In this document: one piece after another, positions 1-5,843 of the stretch
Layout: every line of letters begins with the position of its first letter
How positions within the stretch are numbered: position 1 is the stretch's first letter
NCBI GenBank assembly: GCA_007126415.1
Contig: SLBH01000243.1
Coordinates: 1-8,295 of the forward strand
Direction: 5' to 3'
Length of the DNA: 8,295 bases
Source: Spirochaetales bacterium
Lineage (GTDB): Bacteria > Spirochaetota > Spirochaetia > DSM-27196 > SLAA01
Notes under the pieces: model-generated
The model's database searches: none
The model's input: only the letters and a program-made list of their open reading frames with translations
Told to the model about the DNA's origin: nothing
Program-made: the position numbers and the translations under genes

Positions 1-99
1 GAGGACCGCTATCTACGCGTAGCGTTCTCGGGCGTGGACCTCGAGCATATCGAGGAACTCTATCGCGCGATCTTCCAGGCGATGCAAGACTCGGCCTGA
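1..99 (+). CDS. C-terminal end of a probable class I/II PLP-dependent aminotransferase (partial)
   Basis: Only the last 32 codons and a TGA stop lie in the window; the gene begins upstream. The readable tail contains YLRVAFSGVD followed by an amphipathic helix rich in Glu, Leu and Ile and ending in QDSA. The pattern of a Tyr/Phe-Leu-Arg strand, a small Ser-Gly turn and a closing helix is typical of the C-terminal small domain of fold-type I aminotransferases. In that family the Arg of this strand binds the substrate alpha-carboxylate. The substrate cannot be told from so short a piece. The gene converges on gdhA, which makes glutamate, the usual amino donor for such enzymes, but this pairing is only suggestive. 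Confidence 0.55.
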   Translation, partial: EDRYLRVAFSGVDLEHIEELYRAIFQAMQDSA

Positions 100-147
100 G
101 CCGCACCGCCGGGCTGCGTCCACCCGCCCGGCCGGCACATGAGGACA

Positions 148-171
148 CGGGCCGCGAGGCGTCGCGGCCCG
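148..171. terminator. GC-rich hairpin between convergent genes, possible bidirectional terminator
   Basis: A perfect 9-bp inverted repeat, CGGGCCGCG (148-156) and CGCGGCCCG (163-171), encloses the 6-nt loop AGGCGT. It sits between the stop of the upstream plus-strand gene at 99 and the stop of gdhA at 188, which fits termination of both transcripts. No T-run follows on either strand, so it is not a canonical intrinsic terminator. It may instead act as a 3'-end stabiliser or work with Rho. Confidence 0.5.
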
Positions 172-187
172 CCCGGTAGCGCAACGG

Positions 188-1525
188 TTAGTAGCCGAGG
201 TCTATCATCGCGTCGGCGACCTTCTTGAAGCCGGCGATGTTGGCGCCGCGTGCGTAGTTCACGAAGCCGTCTTGCTGCCGGCCTTCCTGCAGGCAGTTCG
301 CGTGGATGCGCTGCATGATGTCGTGGAGCTTCGCTTCTACCTCGTCGAATGTCCAGGAAAGCATCATCGCGTTCTGCGTCATCTCAAGGCCCGAGACCGC
401 GACGCCGCCGGCGTTCGCGGCTTTACCGGGCGCGAACAACACCCCGGCCTCGCGGAACGCGGTTATCGCCTCGGGCGTGCAGCCCATGTTGGAAGCCTCG
501 ACCGCGTAGCTCGTGCCGTTCTTGATCAGCTGCTTAGCATCGTTCTCGTCGAGCTCATTTTGAATCGCACACGGGATCGCGATGTCGACGTTGACCTCCC
601 ACGGGCGCTTGCCGGGGAAAAACTCGGCGCCGAACTTCGCCGCGTACGGCTCGACCACGTCGTTGTTGGAGGCGCGGAGCTCCACCATGTACTGGAACTT
701 CTCTTCGGTGTTGATGCCGTCTTTGTCGTAGATGTAGCCGTCGGGGCCGGAAATCGTGACAACCTTGGCGCCGAGCTGGGTAGCCTTCATCGCCGCGCCC
801 CACGAGACGTTTCCAAAGCCCGAGAGCGCGATTGTCTTACCTTCGAGCCCGTCACCGGCCGCCTTCAGCATTTCATCCGCGAAGTAGACCGCGCCGTAGC
901 CGGTAGCTTCGGGACGCGCGAGCGAACCGCCCCAGTTGCGGCCTTTACCGGTGAGCACGCCGGTGTTTTCGTCGTGCAGGCGCTTGTACTGCCCGTACAT
1001 GAAGCCGATCTCGCGCGCCCCGACGCCGATGTCACCGGCGGGCACGTCGGTGTGGGGACCAATGTACTTCTGCAGCTCGGTCATGAATGATCGACAAAAG
1101 CGCTGGATCTCGTTCTCGCTCTTGCCTTTCGGGTTGAAATCGGCGCCGCCCTTCCCGCCGCCCATCGGCAATGAGGTAAGGCTGTTCTTGAATGTCTGCT
1201 CGAACCCCAGGAACTTCAGCCCGCCGAGCGTTACGCTCGGATGAAAACGGATCCCGCCTTTGTAGGGCCCGAGGGCGTTATTAAACTGCACCCGATAGGC
1301 GCGGTTCACCTCTACCTGTCCGTCGTCGTTCTCCCACTCCACCTTGAAGATGAACACCCGGTCGGGCTCGATGATGCGGTCGAGGATCCGTGCGTGCAGA
1401 TAGCGGGGGTTGCGATTTACGACGTCGATGATGGACTCAGCGACCTCGTGGACCGCCTGAATGAACTCCGGCTGCGCCGGATTACGCTGTTGCAGATCGT
1501 TCATTAACTGATCAAGTTTGTACAT
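188..1525 (-). CDS. gdhA: NADP-type glutamate dehydrogenase
   Basis: The enzyme reductively aminates 2-oxoglutarate with ammonium to L-glutamate in the cytoplasm, normally as a hexamer using NADPH. The protein is 445 residues, the usual length of bacterial small-subunit GDH, and looks complete. The glutamate-binding segment NALGPYKGGIRFHP is at 83-96. The catalytic Lys125 lies in PMGGGKGG and the catalytic Asp165 in PAGDIGVG. The Rossmann loop GFGNV is at 236-240, and the C-terminal motif with ANAGGVAVSG is typical. The NADP preference is assigned by overall resemblance to the E. coli-type enzyme, not by a decisive residue. The ATG at 1525-1523 is preceded by AAGGAG (1540-1535) at 9-nt spacing, which fixes the start. 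The gene is transcribed divergently from the receiver/PPDK fusion gene and has a candidate promoter at 1637-1665. Confidence 0.97.
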   Translation of the reverse strand: MYKLDQLMNDLQQRNPAQPEFIQAVHEVAESIIDVVNRNPRYLHARILDRIIEPDRVFIFKVEWENDDGQVEVNRAYRVQFNNALGPYKGGIRFHPSVTLGGLKFLGFEQTFKNSLTSLPMGGGKGGADFNPKGKSENEIQRFCRSFMTELQKYIGPHTDVPAGDIGVGAREIGFMYGQYKRLHDENTGVLTGKGRNWGGSLARPEATGYGAVYFADEMLKAAGDGLEGKTIALSGFGNVSWGAAMKATQLGAKVVTISGPDGYIYDKDGINTEEKFQYMVELRASNNDVVEPYAAKFGAEFFPGKRPWEVNVDIAIPCAIQNELDENDAKQLIKNGTSYAVEASNMGCTPEAITAFREAGVLFAPGKAANAGGVAVSGLEMTQNAMMLSWTFDEVEAKLHDIMQRIHANCLQEGRQQDGFVNYARGANIAGFKKVADAMIDLGY

Positions 1526-1595
1526 AGCGAAACACTCCTTACCTATGTGATACCCTATATTCGAGGCCCGCGTACGGCGGCTGCCCTCCGAACGG

Positions 1596-1627
1596 TCTAT
1601 TATTTGAACTTTTGTTAATATAATAGA
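1596..1627. repeat. 8-bp inverted repeat (dyad) in AT-rich divergent region, candidate operator
   Basis: TCTATTAT at 1596-1603 is the exact reverse complement of ATAATAGA at 1620-1627, with 16 bp between the arms. It lies in the most AT-rich stretch of the window. If the gdhA promoter call at 1637-1665 is right, the dyad covers about +3 to +34 of that transcript, a classic position for a repressor site. The arms also contain -10-like hexamers on both strands (TATAAT at 1619-1624 plus; AATAAT read on minus at 1604-1599), so a symmetric weak bidirectional promoter is an alternative reading. No regulator can be named. Confidence 0.5.
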
Positions 1628-1636
1628 ACACCTTGA

Positions 1637-1665
1637 ATTCTCAGGCCGGTTCTCGAATTTGTCAA
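1637..1665 (-). promoter_or_regulatory. Candidate sigma-70-type promoter for gdhA
   Basis: Read on the minus strand, a perfect TTGACA -35 box (1665-1660) is followed after exactly 17 bp by GAGAAT (1642-1637), which matches the TATAAT consensus at 4 of 6 positions. With a 6-nt discriminator the start would be near 1630, giving gdhA a leader of about 105 nt. This is the best -35 box in the intergenic region with correct spacing. The weak -10 box leaves room for activator dependence or a different start. Confidence 0.5.
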
Positions 1666-1690
1666 GCAGATTCGCACGCCTCGCAACTTC

Positions 1691-1714
1691 GTCAACTCGT
1701 CAACTCGTCAACTA
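1691..1714. repeat. Three tandem copies of the 8-mer GTCAACTC
   Basis: GTCAACTC occurs at 1691-1698 and 1699-1706, and GTCAACTA at 1707-1714. A decayed fourth CAACT lies just before them at 1684-1688. Read on the minus strand each unit holds TTGAC, the core of a -35 box, but none has a good -10 box at 17 bp. The array lies midway between the two predicted transcription starts of the divergent genes, about 61 to 84 bp from each. It could be a regulator-binding array or a slippage-generated repeat. Confidence 0.75.
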
Positions 1715-1739
1715 AGGCCTGGATATCACAGATACCGCT

Positions 1740-1768
1740 TTGCGAACAACCGGTTGCTCGGCTATCAT
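1740..1768 (+). promoter_or_regulatory. Promoter predicted to give a leaderless mRNA for the receiver/PPDK fusion gene
   Basis: TTGCGA at 1740-1745 (4 of 6 against TTGACA) and TATCAT at 1763-1768 (5 of 6 against TATAAT) are separated by exactly 17 bp. The expected start, 6-7 nt past the -10 box, falls on or next to A1775, the first base of the ATG. No Shine-Dalgarno sequence precedes that ATG, although gdhA, glmS and the lipoprotein gene in this window have strong ones. The two observations support each other. Confidence 0.55.
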
Positions 1769-1774
1769 GTCTTT

Positions 1775-4700
1775 ATGAGCACCACCAACCGCAGCGGGCC
1801 GAAGGAGCCGTATTACTTCGAGGAAGTTCCGTTCAAGCAGCTGATGCAGCGGCGCATCGAAGAGATCCTGCTCGTCTGCAGTAAGTACGACAAGTTCATG
1901 CTCGAGGAAGACGGGCGCGTCGATGAGCAGATCTTCCAGGAATACGTAGCGCTGAATCTTCGCTACCCGCCCAAGTTCACTCAAGTATCACGCGGCGATG
2001 AAGCGTTTGAGATGCTCGGCGCCCGCCGCTTCGATCTCGTGATCACGATGCTCAACATCGGTGAGATTCGAAGCCTCGAGCTCGCCGAGTCAATCGGGCG
2101 CGCCTACCCCGATCTTCCGGTTGTAGTCCTCACGCCGTTTTCGCGCGAGGTCACGCTCAAGCTGCGAAACGACGACCTCTCGGCCGATCATCACATCTTT
2201 TCCTGGCTCGGTAACGACAACATCCTGCTCGCAATCGTGAAGCTGATGGAAGACCGCATGAACGTTGAGTACGACGTGCGCGTCGCCGGAGTGCAAACAA
2301 TTATCTTGGTGGAAGACTCGGTGCGCTACTACTCGAGTTACCTGCCGAGCATCTACCGCGTGTTGTTCCAGCAAGCGCGCCATCTCATGGACGAAGGCCT
2401 CAACGAGTGGCAGCAGACGATGAGGATGCGCTGCCGTCCCAAGATTCTACTCGCCAAGACCTACGAGGAGGCGCTCGAACTCTACAAGCGCTACAAAGAC
2501 TATCTGCTCGGTATCATATCGGACATCAGCTATAAGAGAAACGGCGTGACCGACGAGGAAGCCGGCCTGCGGTTGTGCGAGTATGTGAGAAACGACCAGG
2601 ACGACATGCCGATCCTGCTGCAGTCGTCGCATAAGGCACATCGAGCCGACGCCGAGCGCTACAACGCCTCGTTCATGCATAAGCACTCTAAGTCGTTACT
2701 CGCGAAGCTTCGCACCTATGTGCGCGAAAACTACGGCTTCGGCGACTTCGCGTTTCGAGACCCCAAGACGCGCGCCGAGATCGACCGCGTCTCGAGCCTC
2801 AACGAGCTTCAGAACAAGATCCGCTCTATTCCGGACCAGAGTTTCGCGCATCACGCGCGAATCAACGACTTCTCGAAGTGGCTGAAGGCGCGTGCGCTGT
2901 TTCCACTCGCTAACGTCATCGCCGAGATTCAGTTGTCGGATTTCGACTCGGTTGAGCACGCCAAGCAGCACCTCTTCGAGACGATTAAGAACTACCGCAT
3001 CTTCGAAAACCGCGGCACGATCGCCGAGTTCCGCAAGAGCCACTACGATGAGTACTACAGTTTCTCTCGCATCGGTGACGGGTCGCTTGGGGGCAAAGGA
3101 CGCGGGCTTGCGTTTGTGGACTATATCCTCAAGCAGCACCGCATGCGCTATCGCTACCAGGACGTCGTCATCTCGATTCCGAAAACCGTTGTGCTCACGA
3201 CCGAGGTGTTCGAGACCTTCATGGACAAGAATAACCTGTTTGAGCGTGTTTTGGCGGATCGTGAGCTCGGCGACCGGAAGATCCTCGAGCTGTTCCTCGA
3301 GGCGCGTCTGCCCGAGCGGCTCAACGAAGACCTCTACGCGGTACTGCAAGTCATGCGCAAGCCGATCGCGGTGCGCTCCTCGAGCCTGCTCGAGGACTCG
3401 CACTACCAGCCGTTCGCCGGGATCTATACCACCTACATGCTGCCGAACAACGCCGAGACCGTCGAGAAGCGCCATCAAGATCTCGTCGCCGCGATCAAAG
3501 CGGTCTACGCCTCCACGTACTACAAGCGCAGCCGTGATTATCTCGAGGCCACGCAGAACGTCATAGATGAAGAGAAGATGGCGGTGATCGTACAGGAGGT
3601 CACCGGCACGGTACACGAGGCGCGCTGCTACCCCACCGTGAGCGGCGTAGCGCGCTCGTTGAACTTCTATCCGGTTGAGTCCGAGAATCCCGCAGACGGT
3701 ATCGCGAACATCGCGCTCGGGCTCGGCAAAACCGTGGTAGAGGGCGGCAGCTCGTTACGCGTCTCGCCGAGCCGGCCGAAGAAGGTTATTCAACTGACCG
3801 ACACCGACACCGCGCTCAAGAACACGCAGAATCACTTCTACGCGATCGACATGAACGAGAAGCACTTCGACCCACATCTCGACGAGGGTGCCACCGTCTG
3901 CCGGTATCCGGTCTCGGAGGCCGAGGAAGACCCCGCGCTGCCGCTGGTAGTTTCCACCTTGGATTTTGAGTCGCACCGGCTGTACGACGGGAGCGACCGG
4001 CCTGGTAAGCGCGTGGTTACCTTCGCCGGGATTCTGAAGTACGGGATGTTCCCGTTGATGGAGATTCTCCGCGATCTGCTTGAGCTGGCCTCGAACGAGA
4101 TGAACGTACCGGTGGAGATCGAGTTTGCGGTTGATCTCGACCCGCCGCCGGAGTCACAGCGCGTATTCAGTTTCTTGCAAGTACGCCCGATCGTTGAGGG
4201 TCTCGAGGCCGAGGACATCCGCATCGAGGACGAAGACCGCGAACGCATTTTGCTGTCATCCGATAAGGCGCTCGGAAACGGGCTTTACGACAGCATCTAC
4301 GACTTCGTCTATATCAAGCCCGAGGCCTTCGACGCCGCGGCGACCGATCAGATGGCGGCAACCATCACCGCGCTCAACGAGCGCATGAAGGCCGAGGACC
4401 GCCGGTACGTCTTGGTAGTGCCGGGGCGGCTCGGTTCCAGCGACCCCTGGCTCGGGATCCCGCTCGTCTGGACGCAGATCTCAAACGCCAAGGTTATCGT
4501 GGAGTGCGGGCTCGAGAACTTCCGGGTTGACCCGAGTCAGGGCACGCATTTCTTTCAGAACATCACCTCGCTCGGGATCGCCTACCTCACGATCAACCCG
4601 TTCATCGGCGACGGGCGGCTCGACCGCGATTTCCTCTCGGCGACCACAGCCTACTACCAGGACCGCTTCCTGCGCCATTTGCGTTTCACCACGCCGGTAG

Positions 4701-4816
4701 TCGCAAAGATCGCAGGGAAGGATCGCCGCGCGGTGGTACTGAAACCCGAAGGCGAGCCGATCGCGTCCGCGGACGACGGCGACGACGACCACAACGGCGG
4801 CGGCGCCGGATATTGA
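1775..4816 (+). CDS. Response-regulator/PPDK fusion protein: pseudo-receiver, receiver, PEP/pyruvate-dikinase-type ATP-binding domain
   Basis: The protein has 1013 residues, is probably cytoplasmic, and its function is unknown. Residues about 29-160 resemble a receiver domain but carry Met92 where the phospho-Asp is expected. Residues about 174-320 form a second receiver with the acidic pair Glu180/Asp181, the phospho-acceptor Asp250 (IISDIS), Ser284 and Lys303. Residues about 435-806 match the N-terminal nucleotide-binding domain of PPDK and PEP synthase, with GSLGGKGRGLAF (436-447, Lys441), AVRSSSLLEDS (532-542, Arg534), IVQEV (605-609), VEIEFAVD (780-787) and LQVRP (801-805). The PEP/pyruvate TIM barrel is absent. 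The C-terminal part (about 860-945) contains SQGTHFFQN with His925, possibly a diverged phospho-His domain. The tail is acidic and Gly-rich. ATG 1775 is chosen because a promoter places the transcript start there; TTG 1754 would add seven residues, but neither has a ribosome binding site. I recall similar fusions in several phyla, none with an assigned role known to me. Confidence 0.85.
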   Translation: MSTTNRSGPKEPYYFEEVPFKQLMQRRIEEILLVCSKYDKFMLEEDGRVDEQIFQEYVALNLRYPPKFTQVSRGDEAFEMLGARRFDLVITMLNIGEIRSLELAESIGRAYPDLPVVVLTPFSREVTLKLRNDDLSADHHIFSWLGNDNILLAIVKLMEDRMNVEYDVRVAGVQTIILVEDSVRYYSSYLPSIYRVLFQQARHLMDEGLNEWQQTMRMRCRPKILLAKTYEEALELYKRYKDYLLGIISDISYKRNGVTDEEAGLRLCEYVRNDQDDMPILLQSSHKAHRADAERYNASFMHKHSKSLLAKLRTYVRENYGFGDFAFRDPKTRAEIDRVSSLNELQNKIRSIPDQSFAHHARINDFSKWLKARALFPLANVIAEIQLSDFDSVEHAKQHLFETIKNYRIFENRGTIAEFRKSHYDEYYSFSRIGDGSLGGKGRGLAFVDYILKQHRMRYRYQDVVISIPKTVVLTTEVFETFMDKNNLFERVLADRELGDRKILELFLEARLPERLNEDLYAVLQVMRKPIAVRSSSLLEDSHYQPFAGIYTTYMLPNNAETVEKRHQDLVAAIKAVYASTYYKRSRDYLEATQNVIDEEKMAVIVQEVTGTVHEARCYPTVSGVARSLNFYPVESENPADGIANIALGLGKTVVEGGSSLRVSPSRPKKVIQLTDTDTALKNTQNHFYAIDMNEKHFDPHLDEGATVCRYPVSEAEEDPALPLVVSTLDFESHRLYDGSDRPGKRVVTFAGILKYGMFPLMEILRDLLELASNEMNVPVEIEFAVDLDPPPESQRVFSFLQVRPIVEGLEAEDIRIEDEDRERILLSSDKALGNGLYDSIYDFVYIKPEAFDAAATDQMAATITALNERMKAEDRRYVLVVPGRLGSSDPWLGIPLVWTQISNAKVIVECGLENFRVDPSQGTHFFQNITSLGIAYLTINPFIGDGRLDRDFLSATTAYYQDRFLRHLRFTTPVVAKIAGKDRRAVVLKPEGEPIASADDGDDDHNGGGAGY

Positions 4817-4826
4817 CCGGCCTAGG

Positions 4827-4852
4827 GCGCCGTGCTACCGTGGCGCAGGAGG
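4827..4852 (+). promoter_or_regulatory. Hairpin abutting the ribosome binding site of the lipoprotein gene
   Basis: GCGCCGTG (4827-4834) can pair with CGTGGCGC (4839-4846) through five GC pairs, two G-U wobbles and one more GC pair, closing a 4-nt loop. The strong Shine-Dalgarno AGGAGG (4847-4852) begins at the very next base and is 9 nt from the ATG at 4862. No T-run follows, so this is unlikely to terminate the upstream transcript. It may protect or tune translation of the lipoprotein after processing. Confidence 0.4.
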
Positions 4853-4861
4853 ACAACACTG

Positions 4862-5272
4862 ATGAGACTACCGCGCCATACGCGCTACTTGATGGCGATC
4901 TCTGCCGCGCTGGCGTTGTTCGTCGCGTGTGAGACCGTGCCGGAACCGGGCGAGATTCCGGAGGATCTCAGTCGGCAAGAGTACTTCCAACGAGGTCAAG
5001 AAGCCTACGACCAGCGGCACTACGACACCGCGTTGGTCTATTACCAAACCTTTATCGATCGCAATCCCGACGACCTCCCCGGCGTTGCCGCCGCTGAGTA
5101 CGAGATCGCGTTCATTCATTATCGGCAGGGTGAGCTTGATATTGCTGAGACGAAGCTTCTCGACTTGCTCGCGCGCTATGAGGGCGACGAAGACGGCATG
5201 CTGCCGGATTGGCCACGTATCCTAGCCGAGCGCATCCTCGACCGCATCCAGGAGGAGCGCGTAGCTTCCTGA
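4862..5272 (+). CDS. Small TPR-repeat lipoprotein, probably periplasmic and membrane-anchored
   Basis: The 136-residue product begins with basic residues, then a hydrophobic stretch (YLMAISAALALF) ending in VAC. Cys23 is a likely lipidation site, although Phe at the -3 position of the lipobox is less usual. The mature part has two tetratricopeptide-like helical pairs, about 38-72 (YFQRGQEAYDQRHYDTALVY) and about 76-108 (AEYEIAFIHYRQGELDIAE), then an acidic C-terminal helix. TPRs usually mediate protein contacts, so it may be an envelope scaffold; the partner is unknown. The start at ATG 4862 is set by AGGAGG 9 nt upstream; the in-frame GTG at 4832 would add ten residues before the signal peptide and has no such site. 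It follows the receiver/PPDK gene by 45 nt in the same direction and is probably cotranscribed. Short TPR lipoproteins of this form recall spirochaetes. Confidence 0.8.
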   Translation: MRLPRHTRYLMAISAALALFVACETVPEPGEIPEDLSRQEYFQRGQEAYDQRHYDTALVYYQTFIDRNPDDLPGVAAAEYEIAFIHYRQGELDIAETKLLDLLARYEGDEDGMLPDWPRILAERILDRIQEERVAS

Positions 5273-5275
5273 CCC

Positions 5276-5322
5276 ACCGGCCGTGACCAACCTCCCGGCG
5301 TGCGCTACGCCACCCGGCCGGT
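5276..5322. terminator. Nested inverted repeat between convergent genes, possible terminator
   Basis: ACCGGCCG at 5276-5283 pairs perfectly with CGGCCGGT at 5315-5322. Inside the loop a second stem, GGCGT (5297-5301) with ACGCC (5307-5311), closes a 5-nt loop. The structure starts 4 nt after the lipoprotein stop, and its last base is part of the stop codon of the opposing gene. It fills the whole 49-nt convergent gap. It lacks a T-run on either strand, so a bidirectional, non-canonical terminator or a 3'-end stabiliser is the likely role. Confidence 0.45.
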
Positions 5323-5843
5323 CAATCCGCCTGCAACACCGCCGGAAACGGAGCTTCGCGCGTATCCGGCGGCAACGCCTCGAGAAAGAACTCAAACTGC
5401 TCGATAAACTCCTCAACCAGCGGGCATATCTCTACCGCATCGGACTGCAGCTCAAACAGCAGCCACTCACCGGCGGCGCGCTCAAAGCGGAACACGCGGC
5501 GGTGCGGGCCAACATCGTTCGGCACCTGTAGCGCGTACGGTCCGCACTGCAGGACCTCGGGCTCGGCCTCGATCGGCAAGCGCTCCTCGCCGTAGTACAC
5601 CGTCACCTCGGTGCCGCGGTACCGGTATACCCCGCGCTCGTGCTCGATCACGTTTGGCCCAAAGAACGGCAGCCCCCGACCCGGACGGGGCCCGCGAACC
5701 AACATCGCGTCGGCATCGGCGGGCGTCTCGGCATTCGCCGCTACGCCGGGGCCCCCGGGCCGCCCCCCGGCCGGGCCTCCAAACGGCGCGAGCGCCGTCA
5801 GCACAAACGCACTCAGGAGCAGATACCGAGCGCGTCTATTCAA
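5322..5843 (-). CDS. Small exported protein of unknown function, translationally coupled to glmS
   Basis: I do not recognise this 173-residue protein. It begins with a basic stretch (NRRAR) and a hydrophobic core (YLLLSAFVLTALA), consistent with a Sec signal peptide. A Gly/Pro-rich low-complexity stretch follows at about 20-35, with possible cleavage near the ANA before residue 39. The mature part is acidic, with alternating hydrophobic residues suggesting beta strands at about 72-135 and a C-terminal helix with EEFIEQFEFFLEAL. Two cysteines, Cys100 and Cys140, could form a disulfide. The start is a TTG at 5843-5841 inside the end of glmS, giving an 8-nt overlap; AAGAG 8 nt upstream is a weak ribosome binding site. 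The next in-frame start would remove most of the signal peptide. The overlap implies coupling to glmS, but a wall-related role is only a guess. Confidence 0.7.
   Translation of the reverse strand: MNRRARYLLLSAFVLTALAPFGGPAGGRPGGPGVAANAETPADADAMLVRGPRPGRGLPFFGPNVIEHERGVYRYRGTEVTVYYGEERLPIEAEPEVLQCGPYALQVPNDVGPHRRVFRFERAAGEWLLFELQSDAVEICPLVEEFIEQFEFFLEALPPDTREAPFPAVLQAD

Noticed and set aside
272..1090. Long plus-strand open frame opposite gdhA (272 codons)
   Set aside because: It lies wholly antisense to a clear gdhA. Its product is rich in Arg, Val, Leu and His as expected from reading GC-rich codons backwards, and it shows no recognisable domain.
1605..1619. FNR/CRP-like site TTGAACTTTTGTTAA
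   Set aside because: The half-sites are not true complements and the length is 15 rather than 14 bp, so it is no better than chance in an AT-rich stretch.
1619..1624. Perfect TATAAT on the plus strand as the main promoter of the fusion gene
   Set aside because: The hexamer 17 bp upstream is TCTATT, only 2 of 6 to consensus, and the nearby TTGAAC is just 9 bp away. The pair at 1740-1768 is better spaced and closer to the gene.
2696..3616. 306-codon minus-strand open frame inside the receiver/PPDK gene
   Set aside because: It is antisense to conserved PPDK motifs, has no ribosome binding site that I can see, and its composition is that of a codon shadow.
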